Positions 23,525-35,930 of a stretch of 64,000 nucleotides of DNA are shown here, piece after piece. Both the position numbers and the translations under genes were made by a program. This DNA comes from Blasia pusilla (lineage: Eukaryota; Marchantiophyta; Marchantiopsida; Blasiales). How positions within the stretch are numbered: the stretch's first letter is position 1; each line of letters starts with the position of its first letter. Below the pieces are notes generated by a model. It did no database searches. It saw only the letters and a program-made list of their open reading frames with translations, and was not told the origin of the DNA. Where the stretch lies: positions 38,626,001 through 38,690,000 of the forward strand of contig CM114271.1 in the NCBI GenBank assembly GCA_050084515.1. The letters run 5' to 3'.

Positions 23525-24400
23525 TAAGTGTTAGATAGAGTTTTTATTAATATTAAGTAAATTAGCTTAGGAAAAGGAAATTCCCATGTTTAAACCTTTT
23601 TATGGTGCCTCTTTTATACGGGCCCAACTTTAGGAAAAGAGGTAATAGATTAAAAATGACTTTATAAAAGTAAAGTAATGAGGTTGGTGCTTTAATGAAA
23701 AGAAAAAATAGTATTGGTTAGTGACTAGGATAGTTGGGGTAATTTAGAAAATATCAAGTGGATAAAAGAGGATATTTTGGAAGAGATAAGAAGAAATCTA
23801 CTTGTGTCAAAATGTGATTGGCTAAGCCTTGAGAGGAAGCCATGTGGCACAAGATAAGATTAGCTCTATTTCGTACTCTTGTGGATCCCTTGTGAGTATA
23901 TAAAGAGGAGGGACCTTCAAGGGTTTATCACCTTCTACTTCACATATTGAGTCTCTCGTGCCACTCTTGAATGTATGGCTTTGGGATTGCTTGCTCTTTG
24001 AATGAGAGTGGATCACCCATCTTAGGTGAGTAACTTGACCATGGTCTATTTCTGCGAGAGGTTTCTAGAGTGTGGTGTGTGTGGAGTTGAGAGGCTTATC
24101 ACCTTAGATGAGTTTAGTCATACTAAAATATTGAATGTTTTGGCTTGTTATTTTCCCAATGAGAGTTGATTACCCCTCTTGGGAGAATAATTTCGCCAAA
24201 ACCCATTCTTGAGGAGAGTAGAAAATGTTTGTCAAGCATGGATAGGAATGGAGCACGAGTTATGCATGACATTCCTTTCCTCAATCCTTACCATGTCAAG
24301 GTACTCTTTGTACATAGGCATCGGTTTACTCGCTATTTAATTTATCACTTTGGGGAGACGTTCATGAACCAAGTCATGCAATCTCCATCTCCGATGATTC
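23525..24400 (+). repeat. Right arm of the 2.4 kb inverted repeat
   Basis: Counterpart of 22020-22995, reading TGTTAGATAGAG near its inner end. GAGTATATAAAGAGGAGGG at about 23898 is a good TATA-type LTR promoter. GAGAGTGGATCACCC and GAGAGTTGATTACCC are repeated subunits. Identity to the left arm is interrupted by many small differences. Confidence 0.75.
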
Positions 24401-24837
24401 TTCCTATCGTCACATATGGAATGATATGGGATTGTACTCTGTATGTCCTTATATAGCGATCCATTGACGTCAATAGTCCTGCTCAAGTAGGGTTTAACAC
24501 TAGTTGTGCTATCTTCCTCGTGTACAAGCGTAAAGTAGTTTATAGGGATTTTATAAGTAGGAATTTCGGGGTCCGATGTTACAAAGAAGTGATCGTCTCG
24601 GCAGTTCCATTTGTGATACCTGTCATACGAGAATGGGGAGTATACATAATAATTTTGTATTGAACAAGGAGAACTTCTTAGAGAGTTCACCTTGCATCGA
24701 TCACATCTGCCGCAACTAGAAGGCCCGCCCTTACTCGAAGAAAGGCTCTCAACACGACAACGTACAAACATCATAGTGTGGTTACTTTGAAAGACCATAT
24801 TTCTCCTCTCACGCAATTCGAGAACACTCATGCGCAA
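24337..24837 (-). other. Unrecognised 166-codon open frame
   Basis: The frame reads MRMSVLELRERRNM at the start and holds a Cys-bearing stretch (SSCGRCDRCKVNS) followed by YYVYSPFSYDRYHKWNC. It is long for AT-rich surroundings, but I know no family for it. Its last ~20 codons run into the inverted-repeat arm, so at least the end is transposon-derived. No introns or promoter were identified. It may be a gag-like fragment or chance. Confidence 0.25.
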
Positions 24838-27700
24838 CCACGCAAGTTGAAATGCTTATGCCTAAAGAAAGTCCGTATATAATTTCGTGGACTTGGGGCA
24901 ATCAGCTTGTGGTTGTAATGATTGATGTTCTATGCTACAAACCTGTGACCTGAGTTGAGATTTTTTGGCAGTAAGGCTCTTAGATTGTGTGTCTTTAGGA
25001 AATTATGGAGTTCACAGGCTTGACATATGCACCATGGTTGGACGGTACTAATGTTTGGGATGGGTGCAGGATGGAAAAGATGTAGGACTCATACATCCTC
25101 TCATGTATGTTATCATAAAGAGGGCCGGTTCTTGATAAAACGCTCTGAAAAGGAAAAGCATGCCTCGAGGACGAGCTTCCAAAGTGCGGGAGGCCGTTTT
25201 CCTAAGAAACATGCCCACAAGCATGCAGGTCTTCGAAGATGGCTTGAGCTGACATTCAGTCTAGTCTAGATGGTGGACATGACAACAAAGTGAGTACCCA
25301 TGCTAATGGCCTCAGGAAACTTCAAAATGATGCATCTGATTTTCTGAGAATTGGTACATTCTGTACATCGTTGGTCAAATACATGTTATATTTGACAGGT
25401 AAATTGAGGATAAAAGAATTCCGATGCCTGGCTCTGCAGAAAGAAGATACGCTTCACAAGAAAAACTGCCAGTGGCACGACAGACCACTAATTAATTAAT
25501 CGGAAAATGCAAAACTATAAATGGAAGCGGGAGGGAGGGGGTGGAAGGGAGTCTGCCCAATCATCTCGACTCATCCACGAAGGAACGACTTCCCGATCTC
25601 TACAAATACTCAGATCCTTGCGCCCACAAAGCATATTTCGCTCAAGGAAGAAGATTCCACTCTCTCATCTTGTCGACGTATGAAAGGAAAATTTTCTCAC
25701 ACAAACAAACATGAGAGAAACGAATGCGCACTTATGCTTGAGCCCTCTCAAGCATTACAATCCAGTCCGTTAGCTTGAATCTAACGGTTGTGAACTGCCC
25801 ACATATGATTGTGCGACACTTGGATATTCTATGTGATGAGATACACAAATAAGAGATAGGGCCAACATAACAAGGTATGTAAGACAAAGCCTACTTGTAA
25901 AGTCCATAATAATAACAAGATGTGCAAATGAAAATATAAAAAAATGGATGGATGGGAGCAAGAATGTGCTGAAATTAACAATCTATCAATCTATAAGAGT
26001 ACTTGTATTAGCACCTCTTCATGATAGATTCTTGCTTGATGCCACAAGTCCAAGGGTTTCGAATTTTTTTATTTCTTTTTGGAGAGATAGGTACTCCCAT
26101 ATCTCTCGAAAACTCTATGGATTATTTTTGGAATTTTCATCACACCACATACTTTGGTATTTTCCCCCTAAAACTTTTGTCCATTTTCAATCACTATTTT
26201 TTTGTGATTATTTCCCATTTTAATGAATTTCAATGTGTTGTTATATTATTATGTTGGATTTTTTGTTTCGAGTCTATGCAATTCAAATTTATCCAAGTAA
26301 GTCATATGTTAGGTTTTAATATTGGAAGATAACTTTTTTTTCACCATATTCCTTTCAATAAATTGTTCCATCACCAATAATATAAACTAACTAGCAACAT
26401 ATAAAATCCCTGATCCTTGATAATGTCATTCAGTGCAGGCACGGTGCAAAAAAGGATGGCACAAAACATCCACGATTGACAAGACATAATACTAGATGAC
26501 ATGATGCGGAGATACACATCATCTTGCTGCTCTTAACAACAACTCAAAAGCCATATTGTTAGTACGGTTTTGTGATCATTGACATTGTAGTACAATCATG
26601 AATCACACAACGTTGCAATTTATAAATGCCTTGTGGTTGTAAGCATCACAAAACAATTACAATCGACTTGGAGTGACTACCTACAAGCACTTTGTGTCCA
26701 TGAGCATCATATGTGGCTCAAACACATTGATTAATACTATCCTCTTTGATAATTAGATGACAAACTTAAGCACGGTCGCGAAGACTAAGCCAATTTGTGA
26801 GTTGCATGTGCAAGTGCAAGTTGGAGATATGCAACATGAGGTGGTAATATGATCATTAAGTATCATTATGAAATTTATGGTGTGATTTCAAGTTCCCATA
26901 AATTGCAACAAATCCATATTAAAATTCAAATAAATTTTACTACCAAGAGAGGCTAACCGTGGGACCTTATTTATTTATTTAAAAGAGAAAAAAATCAAGT
27001 TATGTCCAAGTGTTATCACAATAGAGATCAAGCATATAGCATGTAAGCTTTATGGCCAATTTTATCAATTACTTTTCAGTTTAAGAAAATTAAATTATCT
27101 TAGCACCTTGGAACTTTTTGACACATGCCATAGCTATTTTGGTAACTTTAAAATTCATATTGTAGGATAATTAAGTACTTACTTATTAATTTAATTATTT
27201 TCATTGAAATTTTTTTATAATTTATTATGACAATTCATGTGATAGAAGAACCCCGTAAGGAAGGCGAAGTCCAGTATTGGTTAGGGCGGCGTTCTTAGAT
27301 CCGTCGACACAATTAGAATATCATCCACAACTCCGTTCATAGGCCACGGAAACAAATCACAAGGCTCCACGCCTTTAGTACATCCACCTTCCCCTCCAAC
27401 TCCTTCGACATGGATCAACAGAACAAGAACGTAACAAAACGGTGTGTCACGTATTATTCCGACACTTCAAGAAAGAACCTACTATTTGCCAACGAGTCTC
27501 GTACCAATAGTTGGATGCATTGTGATCTGGTCACAGGATATATATTGTCAGATTGAGCAGTTAGTGAGAGATGGCTCATCGTGTCCACACGAACTTTCGG
27601 CTGGAGCGCTGTGTTTCTCCTCACGGGCGAACACAACCCGACACGTGGACGGACGAACCGATCCTATAACGAGAACGGGCACTAGTGGAGGAACGGAATG
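24838..27700. other. Unassigned region
   Basis: Mostly AT-rich. 25020-25760 and 27240-27700 are GC-richer but open frames are under 100 codons and unrecognised. TGGTTGGACGGT at 25033 also occurs in the glyoxalase intron repeat at about 50508; the surrounding match is too weak to call. Confidence 0.45.
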
Positions 27701-27710
27701 GACGAAGCTA

Positions 27711-27811
27711 CTATGGCCTCTCCTTGAGACGCTCTAAATCCCACGGGCCTCTCCCTCAGACGCCCGTGGAGATTTGGACGGGTAGAAAATTTAGAGCTAA
27801 ACGGGCCATAG
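27711..27811. repeat. Nested fold-back sequence, ~100 bp
   Basis: CTATGGCC (27711) pairs with GGCCATAG (27804-27811), GCTCTAAAT (27731) with ATTTAGAGC (27789-27797), and CCACGGG (27741) with CCCGTGG (27763-27769). The nested perfect arms could form one imperfect hairpin. Confidence 0.6.
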
Positions 27812-27840
27812 GAGTGGGATATCTCATTATGGAAAGCATA

Positions 27841-28117
27841 GGGCATCTCATAAATTTATCGTAGGATTGGGCGTCTTAATCTATAGTTTGTTATGTTTCC
27901 AAATGTGTCTGCGGGTGCGGCATGCCATTAGAGGTGGACGCTCATCTCTTACGGCCGGACGTCCAAGACTACATTGCATATGTTTAACTCACGTGCCCTG
28001 GAAATCACAGAATCTGCCAAGATTGAACTTCCTCAGACATAAATGGAAGTCATCCTCATTTTCTGGTCAAATGCTTGAAGGACATAACAGAAATCACGTC
28101 CTCCAAGTGAGATGCCC
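27841..28117. mobile_element. Candidate MITE with 10-bp inverted repeats and TA duplication
   Basis: GGGCATCTCA at 27841-27850 is matched by its perfect complement TGAGATGCCC at 28108-28117, and TA flanks both ends. Size (277 bp), inverted ends and TA target suggest a Tc1/mariner-like or similar MITE. Another GAGATGCCC occurs at 28239, so chance or a different border is possible. Confidence 0.4.
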
Positions 28118-30750
28118 TAATTTCACCTCCCATAGACGTTTGGTCGGCACGTATTTTTCCACAATAGGTTATTTCATACGCTCTATTCTACGCTATTTTT
28201 TCGTCTTTCCTCTCTAGGAGAAAGTGCGACTTTATAAGGTCGAGATGCCCACACAAATTGAATGCCTTCCAAACAAATTTATGGAAGGTATTATCCTTTC
28301 TTCTAGCCTTTCTTCTCTACGATCCAATTTGATACCCTAACCTCCTCCCTAATGTGCATCGATGTTACCAACACACCAAGGTTTTGTTATTTTGCAAATT
28401 TTAATTTTGTGTATTGTTATGCAATTCCCACTTCCAAGCTACTTTTTATGTATCACACTCAACATGGTCCTCGCTGAAATAGTCACATAATAATTTAAAT
28501 GTTTTCATACAAAAACTTGTGGTGATGGTTACTACAAAATTGGTGTTGTGCATCTTATGCCCTTAACTACAAGGCAACCGCATAGTAACATTTTTGCTCC
28601 TTTGTATTGCTCCCCATAATTCCATGAGCAAATTAGGCAAGAAAAATTGTAATCTTATAAGTATGAGGTAGCTAAGAATTTGGCTAGAGGAATCTTATGG
28701 CATATGCACTCTATCATGATAGTTGTAGTAAAGGGAGAGTAGATAGTGTCGCATGGTAGAGGGGTTGTGTATGTACTTAGGGATGGAGAGTTCGGCATTG
28801 ACATTATTGCACACGTCACATTTTTGGATTTTTCTTGGAACCTTTATGGATGTTCTTCATTAGTTAGAGCGCTTTTGTGCAGGTTGGAGTAACTTATGTT
28901 CACATGTCATGTTCTCCGAGCCTTAAGGGCTTGGAGAGGGGTACTCTAAGGGAAGTTTATAAAGGTTCATCCTTCTACATTTGAGCCTTCCTGGCACATG
29001 ATAAGGTAAGGTGTTGTTGACAATTAAGAATATCTAGATTCTCTCACGTTAAGGGTGGGCTTGGTTTGATTGTTATTTTTTGATTCAAAGAACGGTCTGC
29101 TTTCCATCTAAACTTCAATGTATGATGTTAATATGATGCTTTATGAGTTGTTTTAGTTGTAAGTCTAGGTGTGCAAGAATGTGAAAACATTATATATTAT
29201 ACCGCGATGCATATGCACATGAGAACTCGACGTACATATTCATCACATGTAACTATTTTTTTTAATAACAAATATTCCCACACTTGCATGCATATATATG
29301 ATACATATATGCAAGAGATTTCCAAAATTATTGCAATTACCGTACGAATCTATTAAAAATAGGATTTTGAGCTCGGTTTTGAGTTAAAGAAGACTAATTG
29401 TTTTGTAATTATAATACGAGAATGGAGCGGATCTTTATAGCTTCAAAATACCCTTCATTCTTCATAGAAAATTCTTAATCTCTTGGTGAATATTTGATCT
29501 TATGTTAGACATCATGAGGTGGTATACTATGAACACCATGCATACTTTACTTGTGTTTAGTTGGGACTATAATAAATACGATAATTCAAATGGGTGAGAA
29601 AAACTTGTGAAAAAACGCGTTATGTATACTACATGTATCAAACTTACAAAATAAATCTCTATAGTAAGATAAGAACTCATATACAACAATGAAGAAGTAG
29701 ATTTGAAAGGAAATTAACTTCAATACTGGATATTAAGTTAAACGACTGGCTTGGAAAGAAAGTTTGATGATTACATACCTCGCTTTTAAGAGTAATTATA
29801 AACCAATGAATAATTATCTAAATAAAAATGTGGATTGGATAAGAATTCATGTATACTCGATATGAATAATATAGTGAATAGATTGTAGAACAAGAGGTTG
29901 AGTAGTTTATGATAAATTAAATAAATATAAGGTATACAAGTTCCTAAATCGAAGTTACTTCACTAGAATAATATATAGAAATAAGAATGAACGAGTTATT
30001 TATTTCTTTTTTTGTTGAACATTTCCATTGTATTAAGTATTCAACTTCCCAGTTAATTTTTAAAGATTCCATCCAAAGATTAAGTTTTGACATAACCTTG
30101 TCAAAAAGTGGAAATATTTTCATAGTATTTTAAATGGAGTAAGGAGAGCGAGAAAAATTCATTGATATACATGGATCTTTTCATGGTAAATTCAAAAATA
30201 CGCTGTGAATTCTCAAATTTTGATGGTTGGAGAGAAACAAACTTGATAAGTTCTAAAAGTTAGTCATATAAACTTTAGATATCTAGGCTAGAGAGTCTAT
30301 GAAATTTTGAATCATTTTCATTCGCAACAATAAGTCCACATCGCATACTTTGTTTCACCATTTATGTCCATAAGAATCGAATGAATTAGTTCTCTCCATT
30401 TAAGTGTTAGAGCGATATGCTGCGTTTAACTTACAAACTCACATACGTTCCATATATGTAAAATTTCCATGTTCCTAATTCTAAAATTTATAATATAATA
30501 TTATGGAGGTGAAATATAAAAAATCTATTCCATCGAAGATTATGAATAACCACAATAACTCAAATGATTCATCAATTCAAGGAAAATAATTTCCAATTAA
30601 AATTGATTATTTAATAGTTGAATATCCAATACAATGTATTAAAACTCGATACATTCAACAAATTAAGTACTATAAAAATACAAATAAAATGGAGCACCAT
30701 ATGGATAACCTTCTTACCGGGCTTTATATGATGGTTAAACATACAACGCC
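28118..30750. other. Unassigned AT-rich DNA
   Basis: No coding, RNA or LTR signature found. Open frames are short and low-complexity. Confidence 0.5.
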
Positions 30751-30930
30751 ATGAGAACTTTAGGTCGAATAGCTAAGAAAAATACTATATGTAATCCTTG
30801 GATTCAACTACGAGATATAATACAAAAATGTCAACTCAACATGATAAGAACTTTAGGTCAAATAGCTAAGAAAAATCTTGTATGTAATCCATTTACTCAA
30901 CTACGAGAGATGATACAAAATGTTAACTTT
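30751..30930 (+). repeat. Two 90-bp tandem repeats kept in one open frame
   Basis: Units 30751-30840 and 30841-30930 share ACTTTAGGTC, ATAGCTAAGAAAAAT and CAACTACGAGA. Both stay open in the same frame and would encode two 30-residue repeats (RTLGRIAKKN.. and RTLGQIAKKN..). The frame is only 61 codons and no neighbouring exon is apparent. Confidence 0.7.
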
Positions 30931-31584
30931 ATCTAAATTTGATGGAATGTTGAGGGGAAGAATCATTTTTTTTCATGGGTTTTTATAAAAATAAATAAAT
31001 CAAATTTATTATAGAAGACCGTGATTTATGAACGATCAATTAACTTGAAGGACTTGTCCATAAAGCCCTTCAACTTAGTTTCTTGAAGATTAGGCACCAA
31101 TATCCAAACTCTCAAATATATAACATTATCAATGTTTGGGGTTGAGGAATGTAAAACTCTCCAAAAATCATATAAAATGGAAGAATTTCCAACAAGGGAG
31201 GGTTTCATAAGGGATTTTTTATAAAGTTAAATTTTCAACATAGGACGGGATGAGAGACAAAAAATTTGAATAAGGAAGGAAGGAGGGATAATATTTATTT
31301 TTCCAAAAGGATTATTTCCAAACTATAATAAATGAATAAGAAAAAAACATTTTTAGTATTATATGTTTCTTTTTCAAAAGGATTATTTCTAAACTATAAT
31401 AAATGAATAAGAAAAAAACATTAACAAAAGCATCTTCAAGGGTAAATTGAAAGGAGTAAAATTCCCTCAAAAACTTTATCGTATTTCAAGATCCAAATAT
31501 GAGTCCAAAATGAGAAAAAGACAAGTAGAAAATATTAGCTTTGCAAGTGCAAAAAACCATTCATCTCCACACCTATATGACAAA
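30931..31584. other. AT-rich spacer with a ~53-bp direct repeat
   Basis: 31300-31352 and 31370-31422 are near-identical (AAAAGGATTATTTC then ACTATAATAAATGAATAAG). Nothing else recognised. Confidence 0.6.
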
Positions 31585-31708
31585 AAAAAAGTTGTTGTTC
31601 CGAGGTAGATGCCTTTGACACCTGATTTGAGCTTTGTCTAGTGTCAACAGACTAAATACGTACTCTTCATGTCCATGGACTTATAGATTTAACTGATGAA
31701 TCTAGGAC

Positions 31709-32775
31709 CTATCCTAATCTTACACTAGTACTTGGGGAAGTTGACGATAATATCGGTTGGTTTACAATCATATTCTTCCCCTCAACAGACGAGTTTAGAG
31801 GTGGAATAGGCTCAGATGGAGCATACCATGACTTTAGCTCATCAAAGACAACATCGTGACTAATTATAAGCTTCCTAGAAGATGGAATGTGGCACTTATA
31901 TCCCTTAGTTCCATGAGCGTAGCCAATGAATATACATCTTTCAGATTTTGGGTATAATTTTTGACGTCTTTTAGAAGGAACATGAGCATAACAAATATAA
32001 CAAAATACTTTCAAGAAGAAAAAACCAGATTTACTTCTTGTTAAGATTTCGAATGGAGTCTTATCATGAACTCATGCTGTTGGAGTTCGATTGATTAAGA
32101 AGACCGCACATGCTACACCCTTTGCCTAATACACCTTAGGCATGTTCTTCTCATTCAACATAGTTCGTGCCATCTCAATAATATGTTGATTCTTCCTCTC
32201 AGCCATTCCATTTTGTTGTGGAGTGTAACAGCAAGTCACTTGACGGTGGATGCTAATCTGACATAAATAATCATCAAACTCTATTGAAAGATACTCTTTT
32301 CTTCCATCACAACGCAATTTCATAATGTGTTATCCACTCTGCTTCTCTACTAGAACTGTAAACGTTTGGTACAGTGAGAATACCTCTGACTTGGCTTTCA
32401 GAAAGTATATCCATATATACCTAGAGAAGTCATCAATAAATCAAACAAAGTACGAATAATCACTAAGGCGATGTTGTGATGTTGTCCACACATCAATGTG
32501 GATTAACTCCAATATCCTAGATGCTCTTCTACCTACTTTGGAAAAGGGAATCTAGTTTGTTTTCTAAATTGGCAAGCAAGACATACCTCTAACATAGTAG
32601 GACTCGCTAATTTAGGGAGTCTTATTACTATATTAGATGATGAAAGACTCTGTAATCTTTGATGATTCATATGTCCTATTCTTTTATGCCACACATTTAA
32701 ATATGTGACTTTTTGGCCGGTTTGACCATACATTGTTGTTTGAATCTCTGACATAGAAACATCTAATTTGAACAT
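31709..32775 (-). pseudogene. Family A integrase remnant (copy 2)
   Basis: On the minus strand 32775-32533 gives WHKRIGHMNHQRLQSL and CLACQF, the HHCC-type pre-integrase finger. 32323-32126 gives LRCDGRKEYLS and YTPQQNGMAERKN, the end of the integrase core. 32014-31709 gives FCYICYAHVPSKRRQKL and SRKLIISHDVVFDELK, the post-integrase linker. Stops separate the pieces. Confidence 0.88.
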
Positions 32776-32954
32776 TCTACCATATCTAATTCATTTGGCC
32801 ATCATAGTATGGTTATCCATTGTTTCAATAAAACAACCATTTGTGTCAAACTTCAATTGATAACCCTTTTCTATTATGTGTCCTACAGAGATCAAGTTTC
32901 TTGCAATAGTAGGAACATAGAGAACATTTCCAAGAGCACAAAGACCATTTGATG

Positions 32955-33958
32955 CTATTGGATTTTTATCGATTGCATGATATGATGTTGGGAGTCATCT
33001 CCTATGCGCACAATTGTAAGATCTTTCACCGACTCCAAACTACTAAACCATTTAGCTTGTGAGGTCATGTGATTTGATACACCAGAGTCTATATACCAAT
33101 ATGTTGTCGAGTCTTTCTTGACTATTGCTCCCATATGATGAGTCATGACCAAGAGATGCTCTATTTGTGAATGCTGTTATTCTTGGAACTACTATTAGTG
33201 TTGTTGCTCCACATAGTTTTGTTGCTGTGAGGCTCCTATTCTTATATCTGCCTTCTTCTTGAAGCAAAACTTTACATAGTGATCCTTTATCCCACAGTAA
33301 TTGCAAGATCCAGGGACCCTTTGCTGCTGATATGGACCCCAACGGTTTCCACAATCACCATCTTGTGATTGTATCTGGTACTAGTTCGCACATGATCGAG
33401 TGACATTATATTTAGTCCCTCTTCCTCCATATGCTTGATGTCCACCACGACCACGGAAGCTTCTGCCACGATCTCTGCCTTTTTTTGATCCATAATCTGT
33501 AAATAGCGCACTCTCACTTGCAGACTAGACGAGCTACCACTGCCTACTAGGCGCATCTTTTCACTGATTAACAAAGGGACTAACTCGTGAAAGGTTGGAT
33601 ATTTCTCTCTCATAGAGGTAGAGGTCTCAAAGGACTTGTAATTCTTTGGAAGGCCTTGAAGAGTGAATAAAATCAAATCATCATCTTGTATTGTCACTCC
33701 AATGCTATTCAAATGATCGACAATATGTCTAATACTCAAAATATAATCATTGATGTTCTGCGATCCTTTCCTCACTTCGTTCAATTGCTGTTTCAATTGA
33801 AGCTTTATGACCTTCGTAGATGTCCGGAACAACTTTTCCAATGCATCCCAAACATCCTTCGGAATATCAACATCTTGAATCTGACTTATCATTGGCGAGC
33901 TAATCGTTATTGAAATGTAGTGGTTACTTGCCTTGCACGTTTGTTCCAGGCGCGACAA
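32955..33958 (-). pseudogene. Family A gag and protease remnant (copy 2)
   Basis: The 223-codon frame from 33958 carries IPKDVWDALEKLF and INDYILSIRHIVDHLNSIG, standard copia gag (UBN2) sequence. At about 33300 the zinc knuckle CNYCGIKDHYVKFC is intact. The protease motif WYIDSGVSNHMT lies at about 33080 with the catalytic Asp kept, but frame changes separate gag from pol. Confidence 0.9.
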
Positions 33959-34631
33959 TCAAGTATATTGAGTTACCTTCTAGCTCGGCCTTATCACCTG
34001 TGACAAGCTCCCATACTTCTTGACCCATGAGAAATTGTTTCATGTGAAACTTCCAGACATTGTAATTTTTCTTATCAAGCTATTCGCCTGTGATTACTGT
34101 CGAGGAATACTCCATGACAAACCATTTCACTCACAAAAATATAATTTCATGCTCTCTACTGCTCCAATTGAAGCATAGACCACTTCTAAACCAAAATTGA
34201 CTTGAAATTTGCCAAAATTGATCAATTGTATAAAAGAACAAGTTGAAATTAGCCTATAGAGAGCAAACAACACAACTTTTCTTCACTAATTGCAAATTCC
34301 TATACATAAATTGCTACTGCATGAGCTCATAAATTCAGAATCAAGTGATTTTGGATGCATTGGAAAGCTCTCGACAAGCTCTACAAGACAACTATAACCA
34401 ATCTTTGGCATTATTCTAGCCGATGCGGATCCAGATAGCTAAATTAACCAAGAAAGCCTTAAAAAATGCCTCCAAAGTTTTATCACTGTCAAAGCTCCAA
34501 GTGAAATCTGCACCCACTGAGCTCTAAACAAAATTTCCTTCTCCCAAACAGAATTTCTGCCTTCTCCTGCCTCTCTTCTCTCCTCAAACTCCAAGAATTT
34601 CAAGTGATGTTCTTCTATTGCTCTGATACCA

Positions 34632-34941
34632 TGTGGAAAACTGCTAAAGAAGCATAATTGGTGGGAAACAGCTCACACTCACATATCACTTTGGAAAACG
34701 AAATTTGTAATGAGAGAATGAGTGGAGGCTGGTCCCCTTCCCAATTATATAGATTATGTACAAGCAACCCTAACACTAAACTTACCCATAGTCTCGATTT
34801 AGATTAAGTGTGATTAACTAACCTTAGTTAAGATAATCGCGCTTAACTGACTAACCAAGATTAAGCTTCCCTACTTCGTGTGAGTACCAAATGTAGCAGT
34901 TCAGGTGTCTTGTGAGCTTGACTATAACTCAATCTTCAATA
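34632..34941 (-). repeat. Family A LTR, inner copy
   Basis: 310 bp, beginning (plus strand) TGTGGAAAAC next to primer-site complement GCTCTGATACCA at 34620-34631 and ending ATCTTCAATA. Confidence 0.88.
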
Positions 34942-35617
34942 ATCACCTGTAACAAGCTCCCATAGTTCTTGACTCATAAAACAAAATTTCATGTGAAACT
35001 TCCAAACATTGTAATTCTCCTTATCTAGCTGATCGTCTCTGATTGTTGTTGAGGAATACTTCATGATAAACGATTTCACTTACAAAAATATAATTTCAGA
35101 CTCTCCACTGCTCCAATTGAAGCATAGACCACTCCTATATATAAATCGACTTAAAAGTTTCCAAGATTGATTAATTGTACAAAAGAACTAGTCGAAATTG
35201 ACCTGTAAAGAGCAAACTGGACAACTTTTCTTCACTAATTGCACTTTCCTACACTGAAATTGCTACTGCATGAGCTCATAATGTCAAAATCGAGATATTT
35301 TGGATGCGTTGGAAAGCTCTCAACGAGCTCCACAAGTAGGATAGACGTAGCCTTAGGAATTAACCGATCGAGATCAGCTTAATCGATCCGGATCTGGATC
35401 GATTTAGCCGATCGATCCAGATGGCTAAATCGATCGGAAAAGCCCTAAAAAATTCCTCCAAAGTTTTATCACCATCAAAGCTCCACCTTAAATCTGCACC
35501 TATTGAGCTCTAAAAAAAATTTCCTCCTCCCAAACTAACATTTTTCCTTCTTTTACCTCTATTTTCTCCTCAAACACCAAGAATTTCAAGTGATGTTCTC
35601 CTATCACTCTAATACCA

Positions 35618-35930
35618 TGTAGAAAACTACTAAAGAAGCATAACTAGTGGGAAGCGGCTCTCACCCTTACACATCTTCATGGAGAACAAAAATTTTCAAT
35701 GAAAGAATGAGTGGACGCTGGTCTCCTTCTCAATTATATAAGGTATGTTCAAGCAACCCTAACCCTAATCTTAACTATAGTCCCAATATATACTAACTAT
35801 GATTAAGTAATCCTAGTTAAGATAATCGCGCTTAACTGACTAACCAATATTAAGCTTTCCTACTTTGTATAAGTACCAAATGTAGTAGTTCAGGTGTCTC
35901 ATGGGCTTCACTGTAACTCAATCTTCAATA
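35618..35930 (-). repeat. Family A LTR, outer copy
   Basis: 313 bp, starting TGTAGAAAAC next to the decayed primer-site complement at 35606-35617 and ending ATCTTCAATA. Closely similar to the inner copy. Confidence 0.88.

Larger units (their letters stand above)
31585..35930 (-). mobile_element. Ty1/copia family A, copy 2, 3'-truncated with tandem LTR-leader
   Basis: Reading the minus strand from the right: LTR (35618-35930), leader (34942-35617), second LTR (34632-34941), leader, gag, zinc knuckle, protease and integrase, breaking off near 31585 before reverse transcriptase. The LTR plus ~650 bp of leader is therefore present twice: 33993-34941 and 34942-35930. No 3' LTR is present. Confidence 0.88.

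Noticed and set aside
25020-25110. Possible distant copy of the 5S-linked intronic repeat
   Set aside because: Only TGGTTGGACGGT and GGGATGGGTG match; the remainder does not align well enough.
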